64,000 nt of DNA from Aquimarina longa SW024 (GCF_001401755.1 NZ_AVQK01000024.1:84633-148632); one strand, 5' to 3'; shown: positions 9,202-17,813, counted from the first letter of the stretch. Notes: generated by a model from the sequence alone, not told the origin. Numbers and translations: made by a program.

Positions 9202-12200
9202 ATGAAACACAAATTTTATTTTAGGAAACTATTTGTATTAGTTTTTTTATTAATGGCTTATACAGCCTGTAATACTACAGGTAATAAACAAGAGATCGCC
9301 AAAGTAGAGTCTGTAACTATAGCTAATACTACTACTGTTAAAAAACGAAAAGCTAAAAAAGATCATAATAAGAAAAAGGGTATTGAGATTATAGCAGATT
9401 ATAAAGCTAGTCTTTTAAAACCTATTGATGCAGAAAAATCAACATATAAAGATGGTTTTTTAATGACAGAACATCAGAAAGCAATGAAAAGTGTTTCTAA
9501 AGCTAAAAGTTCTAGAATCATAAAATGGAAAGAAAGAGGTCCTGTAAATGTACCAGGAAGAATTCGTGGTATTGTTGTAGCGCCTGATGATAATGATAAA
9601 TGGTATGCAGGTACAGTAGGAGGTGGTCTTTGGGTTACTGAAGATGCCGGAAAAACATGGGAAAATTTAACTGATTATAAAGTTCCTAATCTATCAACAT
9701 CTACAGTAGCAGTGAGTAAAAAGAACCCCAGAACATTATATGTAGGTACAGGAGAACCTTTTAATAACTTAGATGCTATCGGTGGAGTAGGAATTTTAAA
9801 AACCACCAATGAAGGACGTAGTTGGGACTATCTTGATCATACTAAAGATTTTGGAGGAATAGGAAGATTGGCTATAAATCCAGATGATGAGGATAATCTC
9901 GTTGTAGCAAGTAGTAAAGGTATCTATATTACTAAAGACGGAGGAGAAACTTGGCAAAATACGTATACTGGAGGGAATGTTCAAGATTTAAATCCCGATC
10001 CTACCAACTTTAATATACTTTACGGAGGAGTTAATCAGGTGGGAATAATAAAAAGTATAGACGGAGGGCTTACTTGGGAGTTAATATTGAATAGGAATGA
10101 TTATAATTCTAATCATTCACGTTTTGAGCTAGATGTTTCACCAGCTAATCCTAATAAAGTGTTTATTTCTGTATATACCCCTGGGAGTAATGCAACTACA
10201 GCAGTAAATACAGATTTTTATATGACTGATGATGCTGGAAAAACATTCACACTTCTTGGTTTTGATGGAAAACCTGCAGATGGTAATTTAATCACAGGTC
10301 AGGGATGGTATGATAACCTTCTTATGGCACATCCATTTGATGAAAATATTTTTTATGCAGGAGGCGTAACTTTATTTAAAGTAAGTATAAAAAAGAAAGG
10401 AAAAAGATCAAAAAAAGGAAATGATAACACAAAAAATAAAGTTTTAAAATATACTTTTAAAGCTATAGCTTCAGGATATACAGGAGGGTTGAATAACTAT
10501 GTACATGTCGATCAGCATGGATTAACTTGGACTACAAAATTTCCTGAGAAAAAATTTAAACTAATTTTAGCTAATGATGGGGGAGTCTTTCATACAGATT
10601 ACTTACGCGATCCAGGAACCACACTTAATGACTGGTCAACCTCTGCAGTAGGACTTAATTGTACTCAGTTTTATGGGGCAGACAAACGTAATGGAACAGA
10701 AGATTATATCGCAGGAGCTCAGGATAATGGCACATGGGTATCACAGACAGAAAATGGAGCAAATGATGAAACAAAATATAATTTTATTATAGGGGGCGAT
10801 GGATTTGAAGTATTGTGGAATTATAAAGACCCTAACAAATATATTGGAGGTTCTCAGCATAATAATTTTGTACGATATGTAAATGGTAAATCATTTAGTG
10901 CGGTACATGGAGAATCTGGATCAGCAACATCACCATTCTATTCTAAAATTGTAAACTCTAATAATAACCCTAATGTTCTTTTTAGCCCTTCAATTAGTGG
11001 AATATGGAGATCTACTGATTTTGCTGAATCTTGGAGTTTAACATCAATTCCTAATAACTATGCTGTCGGAACTAGACCTTCTAGTGCTTTAGACGTAGCT
11101 GTATCTATTGCTAATCCAAATATAGTATGGGCAGGGAATGCGATGACAGAGTCAGGATCTTTTAAATTACATGTTTCTGTAAATAATGGAGTTTCTTATG
11201 ATGGGACAAACGGGTTTTTAGATCCAAGAGATGGTAAAAATCATAATTATTTTATTTCAGGAATAGAAACTTCTCCTACTGATGAAAATAGAGCTTATGC
11301 TTTGTTCTCTGGTCAAGGAGCGGCTAAAGTATTAAAGACAGAAGATTTAGGAAAAACTTGGGTAGATATTTCTGGATTTTCTAAAGCAGAGGATAGCGGA
11401 TTTCCTGATGTTGCAATTCATAGTTTAGTAGAAATGCCTTTTAATAAAAATAGGCTTTGGGTAGGAACCGATATAGGAGTTTTTGAAACGTTAGACGGTG
11501 GTAAGAATTGGTCTATGTTAGCAGGGCTACCTGCATTTTCTGTTTGGCAGATGAAAATAGTGAACAATCAGGTAGTTATGGCTACTCATGGAAGAGGGAT
11601 TTGGACAGCTACACTTAGAGAGTTAGATGGATATGAACCACCAGTATATTTTGCTCCTCCAACAATAGTTAATGTATCTCAGGAATCTGTAGAAAATCAG
11701 AATGCAACAGTAACTTATGTTCAGGAAAATGATGATATTGATTCAATAATAGTATATTTTGACGGCAAAGAAATAGCAACAATAACAGATAATATTGCTC
11801 CAGGTATAGAATTTACGTATACCATTGAAAATATAGAAGAAGGGAAACATATAGTAGAGTTGCAAGCAGTAGATAGTAAAAAAGAAACTTCTGTATTTTC
11901 TACAAAAACTTTTGATATTATCAAGTTTATGAAACCAGAAACATTAGTCTCTATAGAGACCTTTAAAGCATCAGATGTTTACACTTTTGGAGGAGAATTT
12001 GTGATCAATACGATTAATGAAACAGTATCTCAATCAGTTCTTAATAATTCGGATCATCCATATTTAAATGACAAAAGATATAATACGGTTTTAAAACATC
12101 CAATTATAGTATCTGCAACTCATAAAGATTTTACTTATGAGGATGTTGCAATTACAGAATTTGACCCTAGACCTAATAGATTTTATGATTATGTAACTAT

Positions 12201-12741
12201 AGAGGCTTCTAGTGATTTAGATAAATGGATACCATTAGATATATATGATGCTCAGAGATTTCCTGAATGGACAGAAACTTTTAATTCTGATCCTTCTCCA
12301 TCGATAAGTGATGCATTGTTTAAAGAACAAAAAATTAACTTATTAAACTTTTTTAAAGAAGGAGAGACTATTGTTATACGTTTTAGGCTAGTGTCAGACC
12401 CTATATTTACTTCTTTTGGTTGGGCAATACGTTCTATCAATGCAGTACCAGAAAAAGTAGTAATAGCTGATGGAGAAAAACCAGAAAGTAATTTACCCCC
12501 CCCAGTTGTATATCCCACAATTTCTGATGGTAATATAAAAATTTCATCAGAAGGAGTAATCAATAATGGTATAGTAGAGGTATATGGTTTAACCGGAGGT
12601 TTATTAGATACAAGAAGAATAGGGACATTAAATCAGTCACCAAAAAATATATCTTTCAGTAACCTCAATTCAGGAATATACCTAGTTAAAATCTTAGGCG
12701 ATGATATAAAGGATGTAACACACAGAATTATAATTAGATAA
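9202..12741 (+). CDS. BNR/VPS10-like repeat exoprotein with T9SS sorting domain
   Basis: 1179 residues. The N-terminus has a hydrophobic signal followed by AYTACNTT, a weak lipobox-like cysteine at about residue 23. At least eight Asp-box/BNR motifs of the S/T-x-D-x-G-x-T/S-W type follow (TEDAGKTWE, TKDGGETWQN, SIDGGLTWE, TDDAGKTFT, TEDLGKTWV, LDGGKNWS and others), spread over about 120-790, as in sortilin/VPS10-type or BNR-containing glycosidase-like propellers. An Ig-like segment (about 815-910) and a beta domain follow. The last ~80 residues look like a type-A T9SS sorting domain (VEVYGLTGGLL, LNSGIYLVKI, end HRIIIR). It is a predicted secreted or surface protein. No glycosidase catalytic residues can be assigned, so 'hydrolase' would be over-annotation. 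Confidence 0.8.
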   Translation: MKHKFYFRKLFVLVFLLMAYTACNTTGNKQEIAKVESVTIANTTTVKKRKAKKDHNKKKGIEIIADYKASLLKPIDAEKSTYKDGFLMTEHQKAMKSVSKAKSSRIIKWKERGPVNVPGRIRGIVVAPDDNDKWYAGTVGGGLWVTEDAGKTWENLTDYKVPNLSTSTVAVSKKNPRTLYVGTGEPFNNLDAIGGVGILKTTNEGRSWDYLDHTKDFGGIGRLAINPDDEDNLVVASSKGIYITKDGGETWQNTYTGGNVQDLNPDPTNFNILYGGVNQVGIIKSIDGGLTWELILNRNDYNSNHSRFELDVSPANPNKVFISVYTPGSNATTAVNTDFYMTDDAGKTFTLLGFDGKPADGNLITGQGWYDNLLMAHPFDENIFYAGGVTLFKVSIKKKGKRSKKGNDNTKNKVLKYTFKAIASGYTGGLNNYVHVDQHGLTWTTKFPEKKFKLILANDGGVFHTDYLRDPGTTLNDWSTSAVGLNCTQFYGADKRNGTEDYIAGAQDNGTWVSQTENGANDETKYNFIIGGDGFEVLWNYKDPNKYIGGSQHNNFVRYVNGKSFSAVHGESGSATSPFYSKIVNSNNNPNVLFSPSISGIWRSTDFAESWSLTSIPNNYAVGTRPSSALDVAVSIANPNIVWAGNAMTESGSFKLHVSVNNGVSYDGTNGFLDPRDGKNHNYFISGIETSPTDENRAYALFSGQGAAKVLKTEDLGKTWVDISGFSKAEDSGFPDVAIHSLVEMPFNKNRLWVGTDIGVFETLDGGKNWSMLAGLPAFSVWQMKIVNNQVVMATHGRGIWTATLRELDGYEPPVYFAPPTIVNVSQESVENQNATVTYVQENDDIDSIIVYFDGKEIATITDNIAPGIEFTYTIENIEEGKHIVELQAVDSKKETSVFSTKTFDIIKFMKPETLVSIETFKASDVYTFGGEFVINTINETVSQSVLNNSDHPYLNDKRYNTVLKHPIIVSATHKDFTYEDVAITEFDPRPNRFYDYVTIEASSDLDKWIPLDIYDAQRFPEWTETFNSDPSPSISDALFKEQKINLLNFFKEGETIVIRFRLVSDPIFTSFGWAIRSINAVPEKVVIADGEKPESNLPPPVVYPTISDGNIKISSEGVINNGIVEVYGLTGGLLDTRRIGTLNQSPKNISFSNLNSGIYLVKILGDDIKDVTHRIIIR

Positions 12742-12758
12742 TTTTCAAAACATAAAAT

Positions 12759-12797
12759 AAACCTCACAGATATTATAAAATTCTGTGAGGTTTATTA
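12759..12797 (+). terminator. Intrinsic terminator after BNR gene
   Basis: Perfect 12-bp stem (AAACCTCACAGA at 12759-12770 with TCTGTGAGGTTT at 12782-12793), 11-nt loop, T-rich tail, 17 bp after the stop codon. Confidence 0.8.
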
Positions 12798-12816
12798 TTT
12801 TATAAAATTTTATAGG

Positions 12817-12994
12817 TTTAATCCCTCATTGAGGGTTTAATTTCGCCTCGACATCAAAATATTTTTTTCGGAAGCATACCTCATGAATTTGCTCCGAGAT
12901 TGTTGATTTAACAACCTCGATATTTCCAAAATGATTTTTTGCTATCCAAGCAAAGCTCTTTTTTTAGGAATTAAACTCTTCATATGGGATTAAA
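12817..12994. repeat. 178-bp MITE/REP-like element with inverted-repeat ends
   Basis: The left end (12817-12842) and right end (12969-12994) are inverted copies of one 26-bp design: TTTAATCCC, ten variable bases, then TTTAATT. Each end is itself an imperfect palindrome; the left has CCCTC-ATT-GAGGG at its centre. Inside, the minus strand can form a 10-bp RNA stem with one G-U pair (12892-12920). The minus strand is open for 45 codons without an ATG between a stop at 12964-12966 and one at 12826-12828, the latter inside the left repeat. The element starts 19 bp after a terminator and its right repeat supplies the stop codon of the TetR gene. No target-site duplication is obvious. It resembles a small non-autonomous element or REP-type repeat; copy number elsewhere cannot be tested here. 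Confidence 0.6.
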
Positions 12995-13595
12995 ATCGTT
13001 TTAATAACCCTTCGAACTTTAAAAACATATAATTTTTGATAATAGATTCTAATGTTTCCTCCGTTTTATTAAAAAAATTATCATCAGTAATTAACTGCAT
13101 AATAAAATATTCATCAAGTTTAGTAAGTAGCTCTGATGATATAGGTTTAAAAATTCCTTTTTTTATGCCGAGATCATAAAATTGTTTTAAATCTTTAAGT
13201 AACATATGTAAAAAATCTTCAATAATTTTCCATGCTGTTGGGTAATGCTGTTTTAACTGTTTTAAAAAAAATGAAGATACATCTTTAGTTCCCTCGATAA
13301 GAATACGACCAAAGTTTTCTGCTCTATAATCCAATTTTAGAATGTCTTCTGTAATCTCATTTTTATATTTGTATAAATAATCAATTCTTACTTGAGTGAT
13401 ATATTCAAAAATTTCTTCTTTTGTAGTAAAATACTGATATATGGTAGATTTGCTTTTTTTCATTAATACAGCTATATCATCCATAGTCAATTCTCCTAAA
13501 TCTACTTTCTTCAGTTTAGGGAGTAATGCCAATGTCCATTGTTCTACTTTTTTACTTTTTTCTTTTCTGTCTTTTAGTATAGCTTTTCTTCCCAC
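12990..13595 (-). CDS. TetR/AcrR family transcriptional regulator
   Basis: 201 residues beginning at a GTG; an in-frame stop lies two codons upstream and no ATG precedes the DNA-binding domain. The N-terminal HTH is typical: LTMDDIAVLMKKSKSTIYQYFTTKEE, about residues 36-61, where the YxYF recognition segment is a TetR hallmark. The remainder is an all-helical ligand/dimer domain. The final codons run into the right inverted repeat of the 12817-12994 element, whose TTTAA provides the stop, so the original C-terminus may have been changed. Total length is still normal for TetR. An inverted repeat at 13611-13642 just upstream is a good candidate autoregulatory operator. No obvious target such as an efflux pump is adjacent. 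Confidence 0.85.
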   Translation of the reverse strand: MGRKAILKDRKEKSKKVEQWTLALLPKLKKVDLGELTMDDIAVLMKKSKSTIYQYFTTKEEIFEYITQVRIDYLYKYKNEITEDILKLDYRAENFGRILIEGTKDVSSFFLKQLKQHYPTAWKIIEDFLHMLLKDLKQFYDLGIKKGIFKPISSELLTKLDEYFIMQLITDDNFFNKTEETLESIIKNYMFLKFEGLLKRF

Positions 13596-13610
13596 GCACT
13601 ATGATTTGCT

Positions 13611-13642
13611 ATAACAAACTATTTTATGGTATTGTTTGTTAT
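13611..13642 (-). promoter_or_regulatory. Candidate TetR operator/promoter
   Basis: Perfect 9-bp arms ATAACAAAC (13611-13619) and GTTTGTTAT (13634-13642) separated by 14 bp, 16 bp upstream of the TetR start. On the minus strand the arm nearer the gene contains TAGTTTG, a near match to the -7 box, so bound repressor would cover the promoter. Autorepression is inferred. Confidence 0.5.
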
Positions 13643-13716
13643 TTTTGATTTTTCATCCAATATAATCATTTATTACACGAATAATAAAGCAATTTCATGA
13701 TTATTACTTTTATTGA

Positions 13717-13917
13717 CTAGTCTCTAGGAGTGTTTTGGAAATATCTGTAGATAAGATATCCTCCATATCCTATAAAAATTATAGTGATGATAGATCTAAA
13801 ATCCCATTCTACTTCAGTTTGTATTCTATTATAAAGTCGTAAACTCCCAAATAGAATGAGAGCAATTCCGATCATTAAATCCCAAGTTTTTCGAGGTGAT
13901 TCATTTTTGTTTTCCAT
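13717..13917 (-). CDS. Small two-helix membrane protein
   Basis: 66 residues from the ATG at 13917 (MENKNESPRKTW). A longer frame reaches 13956 but would overlap the end of the DUF2007 gene by 35 bp, so the internal ATG, 4 bp after that gene's stop, is preferred. Two hydrophobic segments are visible: LMIGIALILFGSLRLY and IITIIFIGYGGYLIYRYF. The function is unknown. It is the last gene of a tight three-gene run with the DUF2007 protein and the 239-residue membrane protein. Confidence 0.7.
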   Translation of the reverse strand: MENKNESPRKTWDLMIGIALILFGSLRLYNRIQTEVEWDFRSIITIIFIGYGGYLIYRYFQNTPRD

Positions 13918-13921
13918 GGTT

Positions 13922-14149
13922 CTAAGATAAATTTTGTTCGATAATACTACGCGCATCTTTTAAATTAGTTTTCTTTACAAAAAGTTGTATATGATTGGGT
14001 ATACCTCCGCCAAAACCAGCAATCATTCCTGAGTTCATATCATCTCTAGTGATAGAATTAATTCCTTGATCATTAAGAAGAGTTTGTATAAATTGAACAT
14101 TGATTACACTACCGGTATATACTCTTTCGTATTCGCTTTCTGGAAACAT
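13922..14149 (-). CDS. DUF2007 domain protein
   Basis: 75 residues consisting of a single DUF2007 ('putative signal transducing protein') domain: YERVYTGSVINVQFIQTLLNDQGI at the N-terminus, a Gly-rich turn (AGFGGGIP), then IQLFVKKTNLKDARSII. The fold is ferredoxin/PII-like; a role as a binding or signalling module has been proposed for the family but not shown. It lies 12 bp after the 239-residue membrane protein gene and 4 bp before the small two-helix membrane protein, so all three are probably co-transcribed. Confidence 0.8.
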   Translation of the reverse strand: MFPESEYERVYTGSVINVQFIQTLLNDQGINSITRDDMNSGMIAGFGGGIPNHIQLFVKKTNLKDARSIIEQNLS

Positions 14150-14161
14150 ATATGTTATGTG

Positions 14162-14881
14162 TTATGCATTAAAATATTTACTGTTCCAGATAGCAGTATT
14201 GAAATTTTTACCAAGTGCAAAACCATAGAATAGGACTACAGCTGCTACAGATTTAAACATAAAAAATAGAATCATGATAAATGTTGAAGCAGTACTATTT
14301 TTGGTAAAAAGGCCATCAGGAATCATAAATGTAAATATAAGACTTACTAAAAAAGTTAAGATAAGTAAATTTTCAAAACTTTTAAAAAACCACATTATAT
14401 GTTTACGTAACGGATGTAAATCATTACCCCATTTATGAATCAGATAAAAGTAATCATTCCCAATAGGAGCAAAGAGTAGGGGGTCGTCTGCATTTTCTAA
14501 TTTAAATAATTTAGAAGGAGCTATAATTTTAAACCCAACTAATTCTGTTTGATGTTTTTTCTCTAGATCTTTAATAGCTGTAATAGCAGATGTGGGGAGT
14601 TTTCCTTTAAAGTATTTAGAATCTAAAAACCGTAATCTGTAATCGATACAGATTTTTTTGATTTGATTCAGATGATATATATTTTGAGTTTCTAATTGAT
14701 TAAAATCAAAACTATTTTTAGATATAGAGGTAGCAGTATTTAAATTTTGCAAAATTTTATTCTCATGTACTTCACTTTGCTGAAAAATTTTAAACACTTG
14801 AACTCTCCAAGTTGAAGGATTAAATTCTTTGTTTCGTAATGTGTCGAGCTTTTGTTCAATGTTTGTTCTAGGAAATAACAT
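14162..14881 (-). CDS. Conserved membrane protein of unknown function
   Basis: 239 residues. About 165 N-terminal residues are soluble and partly helical, with no recognisable catalytic motif. Two transmembrane segments lie near the C-terminus (about residues 172-192, ENLLILTFLVSLIFTFMIP, and about 202-228, FIMILFFMFKSVAAVVLFYG). The topology suggests a cytoplasmic domain anchored by a hairpin. It is the first gene of the run with DUF2007 and the 66-residue membrane protein. I do not recognise the family. Confidence 0.7.
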   Translation of the reverse strand: MLFPRTNIEQKLDTLRNKEFNPSTWRVQVFKIFQQSEVHENKILQNLNTATSISKNSFDFNQLETQNIYHLNQIKKICIDYRLRFLDSKYFKGKLPTSAITAIKDLEKKHQTELVGFKIIAPSKLFKLENADDPLLFAPIGNDYFYLIHKWGNDLHPLRKHIMWFFKSFENLLILTFLVSLIFTFMIPDGLFTKNSTASTFIMILFFMFKSVAAVVLFYGFALGKNFNTAIWNSKYFNA

Positions 14882-15009
14882 CTTCTTTTTTCTACTAAGT
14901 TAGAGATTTAGGTTTAGTTTTACAAAAGAATACGATGACTATTGAGTTAACTTTTAGAGCCTTATAAAACTAATTTGAGATTCGTTTTACAATAACATTT
15001 ATATTTTAC

Positions 15010-15858
15010 TTAGTATGCTCTACTGATGATAATACCTGTATTGTTTTTAATTTTTTTTAGATAATCAACTAGTGGTGCTTTAGAAATCATTACTTCACCT
15101 TTTGATGAAGCATGTAATAAATGGATTCGTCCGTCTTTTTCTCGTGTAGCAATTCCTGTATGAGTGATATCTAATCCTTTGATAGAAGTTGTTAGTGCAA
15201 TAATATCACCAGATAGAATATTGGCTTCATTTTCTTTGATTTCACCTTTAGGAAGATAGCATAATGGAAATTGACTAATCGTATTTTCTGATAGTTGTAT
15301 CTTTTTATAGTTTTTGTCATCTTTTAGGAAAGGGTATAAATCTCGGTGTGTACTCATAAAATTGATCTTTTTTTCAATTTCGATACCTCCAATAGCCCCA
15401 GTACTATTTTTTATAATTCCTTTTTGTTCATTATTGATAATCCATTCAGAGAAGTAATGTAAACGAGATGTATACCCATCTAGTTTTCCATCTTTATACC
15501 GTAGTCTTTCTAAATAAGCAATATAGGTTTCAAAATCGTATTTATGATCTCTAAGCATTAGACTAAAGACTAATACGTTTTCTACATAGGTAGTGCAATC
15601 TAATCCCTGAAGGTTAACTACTATAGATTCTTTATTTCCTATCTCTAAGGTTTTAGCTACGTAGGGAGTTCCTAAAAATGTTTTCCCTACCGAGACTATA
15701 GTTTTTCCAAAATCTGATTGTGGAGTATATGTTTTTTTTAGTGCTGTTATTTTTGCTGTAAAAAGCGTTTTATCTTTTGCTGAACATGTAATTTTTTGTG
15801 CGGTTATAGATTGTATAACTATAAAAAAGAGTACTATGAAATTTCTAATATTCATCAA
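15010..15858 (-). CDS. DUF1460 N-acetylmuramoyl-L-alanine amidase-like protein
   Basis: 282 residues with a signal peptide (1-20, SITAQ). The DUF1460 signature is present: FLGTPYVAKTLE, then the probable catalytic cysteine in GLDCTTYVENV (about residue 89), a conserved TSRLHYFSEWI, and a late His in THTGIA followed by HLLHASS. This is the Cys/His arrangement of NlpC/P60-like fold peptidases. Family members are annotated as amidase-like periplasmic enzymes acting on peptidoglycan stem peptides or muropeptides. It appears to be a single gene; a strong hairpin at 15894-15924 isolates it from upstream DNA. Confidence 0.85.
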   Translation of the reverse strand: MMNIRNFIVLFFIVIQSITAQKITCSAKDKTLFTAKITALKKTYTPQSDFGKTIVSVGKTFLGTPYVAKTLEIGNKESIVVNLQGLDCTTYVENVLVFSLMLRDHKYDFETYIAYLERLRYKDGKLDGYTSRLHYFSEWIINNEQKGIIKNSTGAIGGIEIEKKINFMSTHRDLYPFLKDDKNYKKIQLSENTISQFPLCYLPKGEIKENEANILSGDIIALTTSIKGLDITHTGIATREKDGRIHLLHASSKGEVMISKAPLVDYLKKIKNNTGIIISRAY

Positions 15859-15893
15859 AGCTGTTTAAGGAGTATATAGTTCTGTAAAATACA

Positions 15894-15924
15894 AAAAGCT
15901 ATGATATTTTCTATCATAGCTTTT
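15894..15924. terminator. Perfect hairpin, likely terminator
   Basis: 13-bp perfect stem (AAAAGCTATGATA at 15894-15906 with its complement at 15912-15924), 5-nt loop. On the minus strand it ends in a T-run. It lies downstream of the decayed minus-strand gene at 16043-16313 and may once have terminated it. Confidence 0.7.
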
Positions 15925-16042
15925 CAAGTAATTAATTTCTTATTATACAAAAGCTTAACTACACTAAAAGATATCTTACTTTGTTTTATAGTGTACGTTA
16001 TATTAATTAAAAATGTTACTCTTATAAATAGGATTAAATTTG

Positions 16043-16313
16043 TTATTCTTTAGTTTCTAATATTTTTTGAAGAATAGTTTTTAATTCTGTGCTCTCTTTT
16101 TGTTACAGAATCGTATACAAGGTAAGTTTTTCTATTTTTTTCTAATAGCTTCACCAATTAAAACCCCCAGATTAGGAGTGGTGCTTGCTGTTAAGAGAAC
16201 CGCCAAAAGGGCTAGAGGAAATATGAAGTGAGCTTAATGGTTTTTCGTTCTAATCCCAACATTTTCTGAAGAAGTATTAGTAGTTGTTTGCTCTAAAACG
16301 TTTAAAAAATGAT
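16043..16313 (-). pseudogene. Decayed gene for a small membrane protein
   Basis: On the minus strand one frame reads ...TSSENVGIRTKNH, a stop, then AHFIFPLALLAVLLTAS and TTPNLGVLIGEAIRK. After a frame change it continues KNRKTYLVYDSVTKRE, and after another STELKTILQKILETKE to TAA at 16043-16045. The consecutive pieces make sensible protein (a membrane helix, then a charged C-terminal tail) but need one stop read through and two frame changes, so this looks like a degenerating gene. The upstream limit is a stop near 16314; no start is visible. The family is not recognised. The rest of the 743-bp gap (15859-16601) holds only two hairpins. Confidence 0.45.
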
Positions 16314-16533
16314 ATTAAAATGCATAGAAAAAGAAGTGATTTTTTTATAATAAACACTAAAAGAGAACACAATTTATAGATAAATAAAAAGGGTAGGATG
16401 GTACAAATATATGGAGAGTACTATTACGTTATAATAAAAAACATGTTGTTAATGTATATTTAATAATGGACTTGGGTTATTTTTTTTAGGTGATTATTTA
16501 ATTGTTTGATAATAAAACAACTTATTAGAGTAC

Positions 16534-16567
16534 AAAAAAGCAACCAAAGAAATACATCTTTGATTGC
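16534..16567 (-). terminator. Terminator of the leu operon
   Basis: On the minus strand an 11-bp stem with one G-U pair (16557-16567 with 16540-16550), 6-nt loop, followed by six T residues, 35 bp after the leuB stop. Confidence 0.8.
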
Positions 16568-16601
16568 TTCAAACAAAACAGAATCATTGTTAAAAACAAT
16601 T

Positions 16602-17717
16602 TTATATAATCGTAGATTGTCCTACGTGTATATTTTCAAAATTAAGATTAGAATCTTCGGGATTTAAGATATAATCTGCTATAAAATCTCCTACTTTTTC
16701 TGTAGAAAGTGGATTGTTAGTGTTTAAATCAGGAGTAGTAATGTTTAGTTCTAATGCCTTTTCTACAGCATCTCTGATTGCATTAGCTTCTCCTATTAAA
16801 TTAAAATGTTCTAATAGCATTGCAGCAGATAATATTGCAGCAATAGGGTTGGCTATTCCTTTTCCTGTTGCTTGGGGGTATGATCCATGAATGGGTTCAA
16901 ACATACAACATGTATTTCCGATAGAAGCAGAGGCTAAAAGACCGATAGATCCACCTATTACACTAGCTTCATCAGAGATGATATCCCCGAACATGTTTTC
17001 TGTAAGAATAACATCGAACTGACTAGGGTTTAGAATCATTTGCATTGCGGCATTATCAACGAATAGAAAATCTAATGTTACATCACTATAAGATGTAGCA
17101 ATTTCAGTTACTACTTTTCTCCATAATCGAGAAGATTCTAATACGTTAGCCTTATCTACAAGGGTAAGTTTTTTTCTTCTTTTCTGAGCAGCTTTAAAAG
17201 CAAGATGAGAAATACGCTCAATTTCTTCTCTAGAATATTCACAAAGGTCAGAAGCAACATTACCGTCGTCACTTATTTCTTTTTTTCCAAAATAAATACC
17301 TCCTGTTAACTCACGATAAATAGAGATATCTGTTCCTTCAATAATCTCTCGTTTAAGAGGAGATTTATCAATTAGTGTTGGATATGCTTTTACAGGACGG
17401 ATATTAGCGTACAACCCTAATTCCTTTCTTAGCCTTAATAATCCTTGCTCTGGTCGTACAGGTGCACTGGGATCATTATCATATTTAGGATCACCAATAG
17501 CTCCAAATAATACAGCATCTGTATTGACACAAAGTTCTAGTGTTTCATCTGGTAGAGGATTTCCTGTTTGATCAATTGCAATAGCACCGACTAACCCTTC
17601 TTTAAAAATAAAAGAATGATCAAAATTATGAGCGACAGCTTCTAGTGCTTTGATTGCTTGCGCGGTAACTTCTGGTCCAATACCGTCTCCTGATAATACT
17701 GCAATATCTAGTTTCAT
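16602..17717 (-). CDS. leuB: 3-isopropylmalate dehydrogenase
   Basis: 371 residues, NAD+-dependent oxidative decarboxylation of 3-isopropylmalate, third step of leucine synthesis. Family motifs are clear: LSGDGIGPEV at the N-terminus (nucleotide-binding start), RPVKAYPTL, ELTGGIYFG, the Lys/Asp region VDKANVLESSRLW, the metal-binding aspartates in LTENMFGDIISDEASVIGGSIGLLAS, and FEPIHGSYPQATGKGIANP. Length is normal. It is last in leuA-leuC-leuD-leuB, 96 bp after leuD, and followed by the operon terminator. The 96-bp gap is the largest in the operon. Confidence 0.96.
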   Translation of the reverse strand: MKLDIAVLSGDGIGPEVTAQAIKALEAVAHNFDHSFIFKEGLVGAIAIDQTGNPLPDETLELCVNTDAVLFGAIGDPKYDNDPSAPVRPEQGLLRLRKELGLYANIRPVKAYPTLIDKSPLKREIIEGTDISIYRELTGGIYFGKKEISDDGNVASDLCEYSREEIERISHLAFKAAQKRRKKLTLVDKANVLESSRLWRKVVTEIATSYSDVTLDFLFVDNAAMQMILNPSQFDVILTENMFGDIISDEASVIGGSIGLLASASIGNTCCMFEPIHGSYPQATGKGIANPIAAILSAAMLLEHFNLIGEANAIRDAVEKALELNITTPDLNTNNPLSTEKVGDFIADYILNPEDSNLNFENIHVGQSTII

Positions 17718-17813
17718 GTATTTTTATATTTTTATTTCAAACTTACCTGTTAATTTACTACTTTATCTTTTATGTTTTTGTATAAACAGGATTAGTTATT
17801 TGATTTTAATAAT

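Noticed and set aside
12252..12563. Minus-strand 103-codon frame inside the BNR gene
   Set aside because: It lies wholly within a well-supported gene, has no recognisable protein features and reads as an antisense shadow.
9202..12741. Naming the BNR-repeat protein a glycosyl hydrolase
   Set aside because: Asp-box repeats are structural; no sialidase-type Arg triad or other catalytic residues could be assigned.
13917..13956. Longer start for the small membrane protein at 13956
   Set aside because: It would overlap the DUF2007 gene by 35 bp, while the internal ATG lies 4 bp after that gene's stop.
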